Source: Siphlonurus alternatus (lineage: Eukaryota > Arthropoda > Insecta > Ephemeroptera > Siphlonuridae). From it: DNA of 64,000 nt. A program made the position numbers and the translations under genes. Below the pieces are notes generated by a model. That model did no database searches, was not told the origin of the DNA, and saw only the letters and a program-made list of their open reading frames with translations. Numbering within the stretch: the stretch's first letter is position 1; the number at the start of each line of letters is the position of its first letter. Shown here in pieces: positions 1-10,952 of this stretch. The stretch lies in the NCBI GenBank assembly GCA_949825025.1, contig OX463784.1:10919431-10983430 (forward strand), written 5' to 3'.

Positions 1-1836
1 ATATAAATGCAATTAATATGTTCTACTCTTTTAGTTATTATAATTATTATTTAATATAAGTAACTGCGGCTTTCTTAGTAGCCTGATTGCAAATTTAATT
101 CCTGAGCGACCTTTTTTTTTAAGGTTTATACGTTTTCTTATTAAGGTTTTGAAAAGGTTATTGAATCATGTCTGTAAATTTTCTTCTTCTCTCCCAATAC
201 GTTTCAGTGTAGGAATGGTTCTTAATGATCCCTTCCCTTTTTTCCTTATCAAAAATGTCATTTTTAAATATCAACATCTTTCTCAAACCCTCCACATTGT
301 CATGCTAAATTAACATGTCTTGCCTAATTAATTATGTAATTGTGTTAATTGATTTTACGTAAATAAAAATTATCATAACCTTGAATTAAAATTTATATAA
401 TTTGTAATAATTTTTACAGAATTTTTTTTTATACGAAATATGACTCAGCTATAGGGAGTTTTATTAGAACATTTGTTGTTTTGGTCGATAGTTTTCAGCG
501 AGTATAATCAAGGACTTAACAAACTTCAAGTTTCTATTTTATAGTGAAAAAGTTCTCTATAATGATTAGGTAAGGAGCTTTTTAAAGATGACGTTTGCAG
601 AATTGTAAATTATATAAAAGGATTCTCATGGTGGCAAATTATTTTAGTCGTCTGGTGACCAGCGTATATACATCACATATATTCTGAAGTGTCTATAAAG
701 TGAGAAATTATATTTGGATCTATTTCTTACATGTAAGTACTGATTATTTTATAATTATTATATTTATTTATGTATTATCGTTATTAAGTGACGAAACATC
801 ACGTTTTTTGTTACATATTATATATAGGAAATAAATAGATGATTAAGTGTTTAGGAAAAAAAAATGTGAATAGAGAAAATATTATTGGAAGTAGGGTAAA
901 TATTATGCAAGTGTTAACTAATTGTAAGAAATATTATTTTAATTGAAAAGTGAAATTTATTTCTTATTTAAAATAGCAAAAAATTATACTCCCCGTGTCA
1001 TAGTAAGATATAGTGCGTCAATAGTAAGGAAGCTTTTATTTTGCATTTATATACTTTAATAATTTATTTAAAGTAATACTGTATTTTTTAATTAAAACTT
1101 AGTGTAATTTTTAAAACTTTTAATGAAGATTGTCAGCTTCAAAACCAGAAAAAAATAAGCTTGAGATTAAAATTACCTTTTATTGTGGTGATAAAAGTTT
1201 AATTGTTTACAGGGCAATTACAAAACTTTAATATGCATATTGAAATTAAATATTAAAACTTGATTTTCTTAACAAAAAATTTCAGTCCCTAAATATGACT
1301 TAAGAATTCTCCCTATGCATCATATTATAATCAATATTAATAAATGGAAGTGTAATTACGTAAGTTTGAATTTGATGATCTGAACAAGTGAGTGAATTAT
1401 TATTTTTGAAATGATAATATAATATCACTACTTAGGGTCTGATAAGCCATATAATTATTTTTTGTTATAAATGTGTTTTCAAAATTCGTAAAGATTTAAA
1501 ATAAATCATAATTTCCTTAAAAAAACTTTCATTGAAGAAATAAAATCCTTGGTGAATTCAAGATCTGTCTTTCATTAAGTAAACACTTGAATGTATAAAT
1601 AATATGCATCATAAAAAAACATTAGAAAAAAAAAATTGCTACATATTTTACCTGGGAGTTACTAAAAAAGTATATAATACGAATCCTGCATGCCGAAAAA
1701 CCTTATAATTAAATTTAATGGCACTAAAAATTACTTCTAAGAATGCAGCAGAAATTACTAGTTCAACATTTTTAATATTTTACAAGGTCCATAAATATAA
1801 TTTGAGTTAATTTACATGACTAGAAAATTCTGCATT
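1..1836. other. AT-rich intergenic DNA, nothing recognised
   Basis: Low-complexity A/T runs; no frame of note, repeat pair or RNA gene seen. Likewise 3204-4198, apart from a GC-richer patch at 3385-3545 with one TGACGTCA. Confidence 0.6.
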
Positions 1837-2048
1837 AAGGTGGATTCACATGGCGATTTTTATCGTGCGACGCAAAGCGAATAATGCGCACTTGATGTAA
1901 CATCCATTGGCGGCCATATTTGGCGATTAAAAGAAAAATAGCATCGTAATTAACGCGATTACCGGCGAATTCGCCGCCGCATAGGATTTCACAGCTTTTA
2001 CGTCAAAATCGCGTCGCATCGCCGTTGTCGCCATTTGAATCCGCCTTT
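1837..2048. mobile_element. MITE with TA target site, family T, copy 1
   Basis: About 210 bp with terminal inverted repeats AGGTGGATTCACATGGCGA / TCGCCATTTGAATCCGCCT, flanked by TA on both sides. It is GC-richer than its surroundings and very CpG-rich (GCGACGC, CGCGTCGC). TA duplication suggests mobilisation by a Tc1/mariner-type transposase; this is an inference. Confidence 0.85.
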
Positions 2049-2339
2049 AGGGTCCGTGCTTAAATTTTATTTATCAAGGTATAATAGACATTACAGAATA
2101 GTTTGTTTTAATATTCAGTTTTAGAATGTTTTGAAGGCTTCACTAAATTTAATTGACATAGTCATCAAATATTGCAGTTAAAATCAAATTAGTCAAAGAG
2201 CAAAAAATATTTTGCAGAAGTCACGTTTTTTAATGCTGAATAATTTTGTGTCTACAAAATTAATAAAAGGTCATTTCGAACTTTTTTTTTCTATCATTCA
2301 TGACATTATTTATATTCCAAAATTTATTATCCTTATATA

Positions 2340-2667
2340 CATTTTTTTTAATCAAACTCTGTTGGGTACTTCTACTTACTAATTACATACTACTTTGAAA
2401 CCCCGAACCTTCCGAAACCCTAACTTCAGCATTTCGTGGGCTCTTATGGAACGGGGGCAGACACGGCCATGTAATCCATTTGCCTGCGACTGAGGGAAAC
2501 GTGGAAACCTCAGCCAGGATGGACGCTACAGCTTTTGTCAATGAACCGGAAGTGCAATGGTCCAAAGCAAGGGGAACTACATGGTGGAACGATTTACCCC
2601 TGGGTAGGAAACGTAGTTTTTGTTGAAAATGATCACCCATCCAACCACGCTCGGCGTTGCTTGACTT
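2340..2667 (-). mobile_element. 5S-rRNA-derived SINE (SINE3 type)
   Basis: Read on the - strand, the 5' part (from about 2667) has AAGTCAAGCAACGCCGAGCG, then TGGTTGGATGGGTGATC. This matches the 3' half of 5S rRNA including the box C internal promoter (GGATGGGTGACC in 5S), with a small deletion before it. A roughly 250 bp unrelated body follows, ending in a run of A (TTAAAAAAAAT, - strand) at about 2341-2350. The first half of 5S is absent, so the copy is 5' truncated. Confidence 0.75.
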
Positions 2668-3080
2668 ACATTGTTACCATATATAATTAAGATAAAGAAT
2701 TTAAAGAAGAAATGTAAAATTCCTGTTGACCAAGCTTTTCATTTTAAGACAGAATGATTGTAACAATGACAATGTAATTTCAAGTAAAGAACACAAAAAA
2801 AAAAGTCTGCACTTCCTTGTATGGAGAAACCCTGCATTTTAGTACGCTCTTCTGATTATAAAGTGTACAATTGCAGCTTTTTAACATTAATTCAATAATT
2901 CAATTGTGGTTAGATGCAAGCAGTTTTGAAACCAGGAGTTTTATTCAATTTATAAATGTAATAGTACACTACTTGTCTCTGAAAAGTTCCTTTTTACAGC
3001 CTTGTTATTCTATTCAACATTGTCAATTTTATTGTATGACGATTAAAAGGCGAAGAGTACGTTTATTTAAAATCGATGAA

Positions 3081-3203
3081 TGTATACTCGTTGCCTTGGA
3101 AAATTTCTCACTTGCATCACCATGATGCCCTGTGTTATTCTTACGGGACATGGTGAGTAAGAAGGTCTCAAAGGGAAATTTTCTGAGGCAACGACAGTAC
3201 ACA
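3081..3203. mobile_element. Foldback MITE family B, copy 1
   Basis: Inverted repeat element: ends TGTATACTCGTTGCCTTGGA and its near complement TCTGAGGCAACGACAGTACA around a TTATTCTTACGGG centre. Confidence 0.7.
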
Positions 3204-4198
3204 TATCACATTTTTAATATCATGTGACTTAACCAATACTAGAGGTTTCAAACTTGTTGCATATACACAAGATGAAGCTATTGAGCACCTGAAATGGTCA
3301 TCACGTCTGCGTTTGTTCTTTTATCAGTCATAATATTCAATATTTGTTATTGTTCATGCAAGTTAAAAATACAAATATTGTCTGATCGTAAACCCTGCTC
3401 GGTGTACACCTTGTCTACATCAGCTTAGGGGGTGGGGTAGGCAGTGCAAATGACGTCACAGATTTTGTTCGTGAGCCCAGAAGACCCTATTCAGAGTATT
3501 TCGAGCAGGTTTTACGAACAGATCTTTGGACAATCAGAGTAGCTATAGAATCGCAATAGTAAATCATTTCAAATCAACTATAAAAAATAAATAGAAAAAA
3601 AATAGTCGTAGTACATTGTAATATATTTTTACTGTATATATTATTTAAAGTGCTTGTCATATTAATATTTAAAAAGGTGCGTGTAAATGTGTGTTAATTT
3701 ATTCTAATTTCTATTTCACTTGTTTTTTTATGTAATCAAGGTTTGGTTGATTTTACGATTAGCATTTTTTTTTTACAATGACAAGTAAGGCCATGTACTT
3801 TGTGTATATAAAAGGTTTTAATATTCCATTAATTTCAGTGATTAAACTATCGCAACATCTTAAAAACAAAACAATGTAATAAAAAAATGTGTAATTTTTT
3901 AAAGTTAAATATTAGCATGTTAACGATTTCATTATACATGATTACATGAATATTAAAATGCTTAAATAGATTCAAATTTCGTATTATACTTTTGGAAAAA
4001 TTAATCGAAATTGCATCGACTTCTGAAATCATCACATATGAATTGCAATGTTTCTATACTTTCTGTGAATAGTAACTTTCAGATTTTTTAAGGGCAGTTT
4101 TTATGTAGCTTATAATACGGATTTTACTTCAAAATATATATAATATCAAAAATTTATCATCAATTAGTATAAAAAGGTGTAAACGAAGGAGGAAATAC

Positions 4199-4338
4199 AA
4201 GCGAGAGTTGATGCCTGAAAATTTCCGGAAGTGATGCATTTTTCTATTGATTTCCGCTATCGATTGCGGGTTAAATAAAAGCAAAACTACGTAATTTACG
4301 TCACTTCCGGAAAAATTTAGGCATCAGCTCTCGCTTGT
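4199..4338. mobile_element. Foldback element, CAAGCGAGAG type
   Basis: Arms CAAGCGAGAGTTGATGCCTG..TTTCCGGAAGTGA (4199-) and TCACTTCCGGAAAA..AGGCATCAGCTCTCGCTTG (-4338), about 38 bp each with few mismatches, around a 60 bp centre. Confidence 0.75.
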
Positions 4339-4359
4339 TAGATTGTCCAGATACAGTAA

Positions 4360-4488
4360 TGTACACTCGTCGCCTTGGAAAATCTCCCACTTGCAGTCTT
4401 GTTAAATCACCATACCTTGTGTTATTCTTACGGGTCATAGTGATTAACAAGGCCGCTAAGGGAAATTTACTGAGGTGACAAGTGTACA
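4360..4488. mobile_element. Foldback MITE family B, copy 2
   Basis: Best copy: TGTACACTCGTCGCCTTGGA at one end and TACTGAGGTGACAAGTGTACA complement at the other; internal GTTAAATCACCATA pairs with TAGTGATTAAC. Directly abuts another foldback element at 4199-4338. Confidence 0.75.
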
Positions 4489-6438
4489 TCAACTCAACCA
4501 TTTCACATACATGGTATTATATTGAAGATTGAAAACAACGCTTGTCTGAAATACGATAACCTCGCGTACATTTGGACAAGTATATACACGCATACAAGGT
4601 CTCACGAACACAGGAGATAGTTTAACTGAAGCTGGTTTGGACCAGACTCGACATAGGAAGCGTCAAAGATGACCTTTAGTTTGATATTGTGTACGTCGTG
4701 AAAGACCATGCATATACGCCGGAAACTCTAGTACAAAATTATATTGCTTAATTAATGTAATATTTAATACAAAAAAATTTTAATTTCTTTTTTTATAAAT
4801 TCACAATTTTTTTTTAATTTTATATATTACTTTGTATTATTTACAATACAATTAATTGTATATTTAATTTTTGAAGCATTGTGTAATATTTTGTTAAACA
4901 AATTTAATGAATTAATTGTTGCAATTGTATAAACATTGAAAAATACCTCAAAACAAATGGCTATAAAAAGCAAATTAAATCTTATATAATATTGAAATAA
5001 TAAAATAAAAATGAGAAATTACATTTTAGCGGTCTCTAATAAACGTTCGGTATTTGGTTTTATTATTAAAAACAATAAAATTGCTGCCTTAATATAACAA
5101 TTATATCACACAATATTTTCTTTAAATTATTTTATTTTTTTATTATTATAATTTCAAATTTTTGTCTAAATTAATATTATTTTAATATATTTCTAAACTT
5201 TTAATTTTAATTATGTTTTGCAAGTTAATAATTTGTCGAATAAATTCTATAATTTATGATTTAATGAAATTATCAATATTGTTGAAAAATACATTGCTAC
5301 TATCCATCAATGCTACTACCTAGATATTTTATCATTAAGAGAAAATAAATTAAGACCATAAGGCAAGAGAATGTTATTACTATATATTTCAGCTACCTGA
5401 AAAATTGCTCGTTTAATTCATTGAAGATCATATAATCGTTCTTAGGAAAATGAAATAAAATTTAAAGATTATACTTGGAAGTATATTCTTTTCATCAATA
5501 GTACGAATGTAACTATTTTAACACAAAGAAATAAAAAATTTAACGTGTCAAAACAAAAAGGTTTCACTAACTACGGTGGCGATGACTTATCAAAAATTGC
5601 AATTAATTACAAATTATTATTTCTTTATCATCTCAAGTCGATTTGATTGATATGTTTATAATAATGTTGATACTTTTTATAACAATGCAAAATGATAATT
5701 GGTTTTTGGGATATTATCTCAATTGTTAATCTATCAGCATTAAATATTTGATTGGCTCTATCTTCAATATTATTATTAAAATGACAATGATTCTATTTCA
5801 TGTAAATATTGAGCTTTATGTTTTGATATGACTAAAATCACATGAAATTCACGTAATATTTGATTCATCTTTGTCAATAACTCATTTGAAATATATAAAG
5901 AATTTAAACAAATTAAAACTTAAAAAATTCAGATGCATTAAATTTTATAATAAATTTTTTTTTCAACCTTAATTATAATAGCATTAATCTGAGAAACTTT
6001 AAAATTACTAGAAACATTATAAGTGTATTGACTACTAGGCCAATGTTAAAAGTTATATTACGATCAAATATGCGTAAGTCCGTTTTTTGTGTTAATTTTT
6101 ACTCCTTGTGGTTATGCAACAAGTTCTACAATCGCAGTTTAGCATCCTTCTATTTATTTGTCAATTAGATGGAAACCCGACTCTCGTTAAGAAAGTGGAA
6201 CAAGTTGGACAGACATAAGGTCATGTAAAATATCAATTTTTTTGTTTTTGTGTACCTTTTATGGAACAACAAAAATTTGTGATAATTAACAAAAAACTTA
6301 AATGCAGATTATTATTTTTAATGTCAACGTATACCAATATGCTAAATATGGCATGGAAAATCTAGAAAAAATCCATACTAAGAAAATTTTAAACACATTT
6401 ATTTGTTTTAAAATATCATATTAATTTAATGTACAAGC
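4489..6438. other. AT-rich intergenic DNA, nothing recognised
   Basis: A moderately GC patch at 4540-4730 has no recognisable product; the rest is A/T-rich. Confidence 0.6.
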
Positions 6439-6788
6439 GGGGGGGGACAACTTGCAAGTTGTCTTAACAATCGGGGGCCATACTAACGGTGGTGGTCGGT
6501 GCTTGGTGTTCGGTAATGCTATTGGTGTCGGTAATGGTCTTGGTGCTTGCATTTTTCACCAAACACGAATTGACAGACAGCAAAGAGCAAAGACGAAAGA
6601 CAATTTTAATGAGACGACGGTCAATGGACAATGGGTGATTAGCTCAAAAATTTGAATTTCGCGGCGTAGGTATTGAGAATAGGTCTTAAAAACCCTCAAA
6701 ATCGTGTTCCTGAGGTGATTTTAGGTGGGGTAGGGTGTATGTTAAAGAATGAGGGGTCAAAGTTACCTTGAAATGATGAAAAGTTGAG

Positions 6789-6920
6789 TAGAACGTCGAA
6801 GAACGTCAACGGTCACCGGCGACAATTTGAAAATATTTGAATTTACCGGTCGCCCAACAAACAAAACAATCGGTTGCCATGGAGCCGACAATCAACAGTC
6901 CAGAGTTCGTCCGCAACGAA
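6789..6920 (+). repeat. 130 bp direct repeat, copy 1
   Basis: Starts GAACGTCGAAGAACGTCAAC and ends GTTCGTCCGCAACG; contains GGTTGCCATGGAGCCGACAA. Repeated at 7238-7365 with a few changes, 449 bp downstream. Confidence 0.85.
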
Positions 6921-7237
6921 ATACTCGGCAGAGTGCTGTCTCGCGGGTGGCTGTGCGCTCCCACTTAAATGAAACGTATGAGGTTGTGTTGCTGCCGCAT
7001 GCTGTCCCAAGGCACAGCCACGCCCTGAGGGTACACCCGTCTGTGGCCTTGTTGGGTATGAAAGAAAGCTTTTTAATCGGATGAAACCGGGAAACCGAAA
7101 AGCGAAAGGGGCTTATCAGAGGAACCTGGTAGCGGTCAGTGGTTTAAAATATAAAATATCAATGCTCAATAAAGTTTGAAGTAAAAAAAAAATACACAAT
7201 ATTAATCTTTACCTTAAAATGTCAAAAAGTTGAGCAA

Positions 7238-7365
7238 AACGTCGAAGAACGTCAACTGCGGCCGGCGAGAATTTAAAAATATTTGAATTTACCGGTCGCC
7301 TAACAAACAAAACAATCGGTTGCCATGGAGCCGACAATCAACAGTCCAGAGTTCGTCCGCAACGG
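7238..7365 (+). repeat. 130 bp direct repeat, copy 2
   Basis: Second copy of 6789-6920 in the same orientation. The spacer between them carries sequence (GTGGCTGTGCGCTCC and neighbours) not found elsewhere in the window. Confidence 0.85.
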
Positions 7366-7601
7366 TTTACTCAAACGACACTGATAACACCATAAAAACA
7401 TAATATATATGAAATGTTGACCAAAATTTGAATTTCCCGCCTCTCCTGTCCACTTCCGGTCATTTATTTGGTCAAATTCAAGTTCCTGGGTTAATTTTAC
7501 ATGGGACGGGTCACACCACTCAAGTCAGCCCGTTTACACATTCCTTTTATTATAAAAACATGCATAAAATCACGGCAATTATATTGACAATAAAACCAAA
7601 T

Positions 7602-8121
7602 GGTGTTTTTGCCCCCCTGGCTCAAGTTTTGGTCCGAGAGTAAAAATTCATGAAAATTTGAACTCAGCGTGGTCGATATAGTGGGAAATGACACTCATCT
7701 CAAATTTTTATTTTTTTGTCGATTTTGCTATATTATTGCATAGTATACATCATGAAATTTGCTAAAAAATTCAAATTTCCCGCGAAAAACGGTCAATTTT
7801 TATCCGATTTTCGCAAATGGACATTTTTATGTTAGAGGACATTAAAACGAAGGTTCATGGTGATTTTCATAAGCCTATGATGTTTCATGCCCTCTCCAGG
7901 GCCGGCGCCGCATCTCATCTAAATGCTATAAAAAGTACAGTGGTTTCCATAGAAAGAAACGTGATGGAGGCGTGTTTATGGGCTTAAAAGTTGTCAAATA
8001 GAGACCATTACATGCCCACATCGTAACATTATCATACTTTAAATTTGTGAAGCCGTGGCAGCGATAGTTTCATATTTATATGCATTTCACATAGTATATT
8101 ATATGTATAATGAAGAAAAAC
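7602..8121 (+). repeat. 520 bp tandem repeat, unit 1
   Basis: Begins GGTGTTTTTGCCCCCCTGG and ends just after TATATGCATTTCACATAG. Includes GAACTCAGCGTGGTCGATAT, a TTTCCCGCGAAAAACGGTC stretch and CGTGATGGAGGCGTGTTTAT. No open frame runs through it. Confidence 0.9.
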
Positions 8122-8641
8122 AGGTGTTTTGGCCCCCCTGGCTCGAGTTTTGGTCCGAAACTAAAAATTCATGAAAATTCGAACTCAGCGTGGTCAATAT
8201 AATTGGAAATGATGTTCATTTCAAATTTTTAATTTTTGGTCGATTTTGCTATATTTTTGCATAGTATATATACATCATGAAATTTTGAAAAAAATTCAAA
8301 ATTCCCGCGAAAAACTGTCAATTTTTATCCGATTTTCGCAAATCGAAATTTTTATGTTAGAGGACATTAAAACGAAGGTTCATGGTGATTTTCAACACCC
8401 TGTGATAATTCATGCTCTCTCCAGGGCTTGCGGCGCATCTCATCTAAATGCTATAAAAGTACAGTGGTTTCCATAGAAAGAAACGTGATGGAGGCGTGTT
8501 TATTGGCTTAAAAGTTGTCAAATAGAGGCTATTACATGCCCACATCATAACATTATCATACTTTAAATTTGTCAAGCCGTGGCGGCAATAGTTTCATATT
8601 TATATGCATTTCACATAGGAAATTGCATGCATAATATATAC
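8122..8641 (+). repeat. 520 bp tandem repeat, unit 2
   Basis: Head-to-tail second copy of 7602-8121, offset 520-525 bp, differing by scattered substitutions and short indels. A sequence such as CCAGGGCCGGCGCCGCATC in unit 1 reads CCAGGGCTTGCGGCGCATC here. Confidence 0.9.
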
Positions 8642-8799
8642 AAATTACATCTTAGCATATAGAAATTGCTTCATTCTGGCAAATGTTTTAAAATTCTTGG
8701 CTAGATGAAGGTTAGCCAGCACTCATAGGTCATATTCAATGGAGCTCGGCTGCTACCGCAGCCTCGCTGAAAATTGAAGACGGATGGAGGGTGGTTTTA

Positions 8800-9147
8800 G
8801 CATGCAAAAGTGAACTCAAATGGCGCTCGGATCAAAGATCCACGTTTAAAAGTTTCGAAAGATGATTGATGGAAGCTTAAAACATAGCAAGATAGGTGCA
8901 GGCACATCCCATGCATGTTATGTCAAAGTTTGGCAACGCTAGTCCCATAAGATTTCATGTTATGGCAGCGGGCGCATGCAAAAGTGGACTGAAATGGCGC
9001 TCGGATCAAAGATACTCGCTTAAAAGTGTCGAAATATGATTGATGGAAGCTTAAAACACAGCAGGACAGGTGCAGGTACATCCAATGCCTCTTATATCAA
9101 AGTTTGGCAAGGCTAGTTCCATAAGATTTCATGTTATGGCAGCGGGC
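8800..9147 (+). repeat. 174 bp tandem duplication
   Basis: Two head-to-tail units (8800-8973 and 8974-9147), each starting GCATGCAAAAGTG and ending ATGTTATGGCAGCGGGC, with a third start (GCATC) at 9148 that then diverges. Confidence 0.9.
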
Positions 9148-9336
9148 GCATCGAGAAATATGTAAATATAATGCTATTACAATTATATAATACATAAACC
9201 AAATAAGAGCCATAAAAATAAATTGTCTTTACTTTCCCCCTCCATTATCTCGGCTCCTATGGGACTTATGGCAAATCTTATGGCACCAATGGAAAGAGCA
9301 CAAAATTTGGGTCCAGAAAAAATGGTTCCCAAAATT

Positions 9337-10735
9337 CGGCGTCCCGGATTTTTTTTCCGGGACGCCGAGGAAAAGTGCATTTCCAAAAACGTGCCATAAG
9401 TCACGAACCATAAGTCGGATCTTATTTTTGAGCCCGCCGCTGGAAAGTTCGTCAAAAAGTAGGTCTGGGACAGGCAAGCCTGGAGCGGGGAGCCGTCACC
9501 GTTTTGCCCAGAAATAATAAAAAAAAAAGTTACGGAAAAAAGAAAAACCCGGAAATTTGCTCTACCTGGAAAATGACGAAAATCACAAAATTTCTCAACT
9601 TTGCGATTTTCTGTGATTTTTTGTATGGGTCTCGTGTTTCTTAAATTTCATTTTTCTAGAGCCAAATTTTACTGGCTTTTAAACGGTGCCCACGAAAAAG
9701 CGCTGAAATTCCAACTTTTTGAGTTATTAATTTTTTTTCGAAAAAAGTCAGATTTTGAAAAATTTCAATATTTTTTCCTAATTTTGATTTTTGTCGCAGC
9801 TCAATTCTGAGGCCATATTCGGATTCCTCGTGAAAAACTGCTTTAGAAAAAAATTTAAAAACCCGAGATTCGAAAATTTCATTTTCGGGTGAAATTTCCC
9901 GGGTTAATCCTTATGGGGAAATGAGGCGAATATAAAATTCGATTTTCGGGCGCTATAACTTCGCGAAAAATGATTCGATCGTTTTGAAAATTTAATAGAA
10001 GGTGTAAAAAACCATGGCGCACAACTTTTTCTTGGTCTCGGTGTATCAAAAGTTCCTGGTTCGCCCGATTTTTGAGTACGTGTCCCGGAAAACCGGGATT
10101 TTGAAAATCGAAACTCAAAATTCGCAATTTTCAAGATAGCAGTTTTGTAGTTCGGAACAAACCCAGCTAGTGTTTTTCTTTCAGAATCGAGCTATCTCTG
10201 TAACTTTTTGAGCTGTGGGGTCCGAAAGTGACCCCTTTTAACCCGCATGTCCCTATGCTGAAAATTCAAAATTTTGCGTCCCCCAAAATAATGACTCTTT
10301 TCGAATTTTTTTGAATGGACCCGAGTCACATGATTTTTAGGCCCATTTCGTCTCATTGGACCGGTGCGCTAGCGCGCACCGTTCCAATAGATAATTTGGT
10401 CCCGGAAAGACCCTTTTCCGGGACGGGGGGCCGAAACGGCCCCTAATTTTGCGGAATTTTTCAGTATGCTAATTTTATGTGAAATTTTGTCTATTTTTCA
10501 TTTCTGAGGTCAAAATCAAACATTTCGAAACTTTCGAGGTTTTTAAGGCAATTTTTCTCCGAAAAATCGCGAAAAACCCGAAATTTTTTGACATTTTTCA
10601 AAATTTTTTTGGAGATTCGGAAATCCCGATTTTTTTATGGGGGGACCCATACCTCACCTTTTCTCCACCACCTCTTTGACACATCGCGAGTTTGCACTTT
10701 TGGGTAATTTTCCTGGCCCGGAAAAAAATTCCGGG
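9337..10735. repeat. Block of CCGG-type hairpins
   Basis: Near-perfect stems: 9337-9367 (CGGCGTCCCGGA, T-rich loop, complement), 10363-10380 (GGTGCGC/GCGCACC), 10399-10424 (GTCCCGGAAA/TTTTCCGGGAC), 10427-10443 (GGGGCCG AAA CGGCCCC) and 10717-10735 (CCCGGAA/TTCCGGG). The intervening DNA is rich in TTTTCGAAA and AAATTTTT runs. No coding frame is supported. Confidence 0.8.
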
Positions 10736-10888
10736 ACGCTCAAAATCGGCTCAGAGGTACCCCCCGAAGTGGTCTACATGAAAAGTGGGTCCCCCTATTT
10801 TTAAGGGCCCCGGCAAAGGCGGCGCTGGCGCGCGAAATTGACGACAGACGTTTCAGCGTAGTAAAATTAACTCATTAATAGAGGGGGG

Positions 10889-10952
10889 TATTCTGTGAAT
10901 GGAATATTCTGTGAATGGAATATTCTGTGAATGGAATATTCTGTGAATGGAA
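10889..10952 (+). repeat. 16 bp tandem repeat, four exact copies
   Basis: TATTCTGTGAATGGAA repeated four times without a change, preceded by GAGGGGGG. The unit looks like an element terminus (GGGGGTATTC-) amplified in tandem. Confidence 0.95.

Larger units (their letters stand above)
6439..10952. repeat. Composite, internally duplicated repeat block (unclassified)
   Basis: About 4.4 kb of higher GC than the surroundings, without any credible coding frame. From left to right: an exact palindrome GACAACTTGCAAGTTGTC at 6447-6464; a 130 bp direct repeat; a 520 bp tandem duplication; a 174 bp tandem duplication; a 1.5 kb block of TTTTCGAAAA/CCGGGA-type sequence with hairpins; and a 16 bp tandem repeat at its right edge. 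It may be one large non-autonomous transposon or several nested ones; no terminal repeats joining the two ends were found. Confidence 0.6.

Noticed and set aside
2383..2640. 85-codon - strand frame as a protein gene
   Set aside because: It lies inside the 5S-derived SINE and reads its non-coding body.
9183..10679. Several 66-90 codon frames in the hairpin block
   Set aside because: Short, overlapping, on both strands and made of low-complexity F/K-rich sequence; no start or splice support.
10889..10952. CRISPR-like array
   Set aside because: The repeats are directly contiguous without spacers and the genome is eukaryotic.
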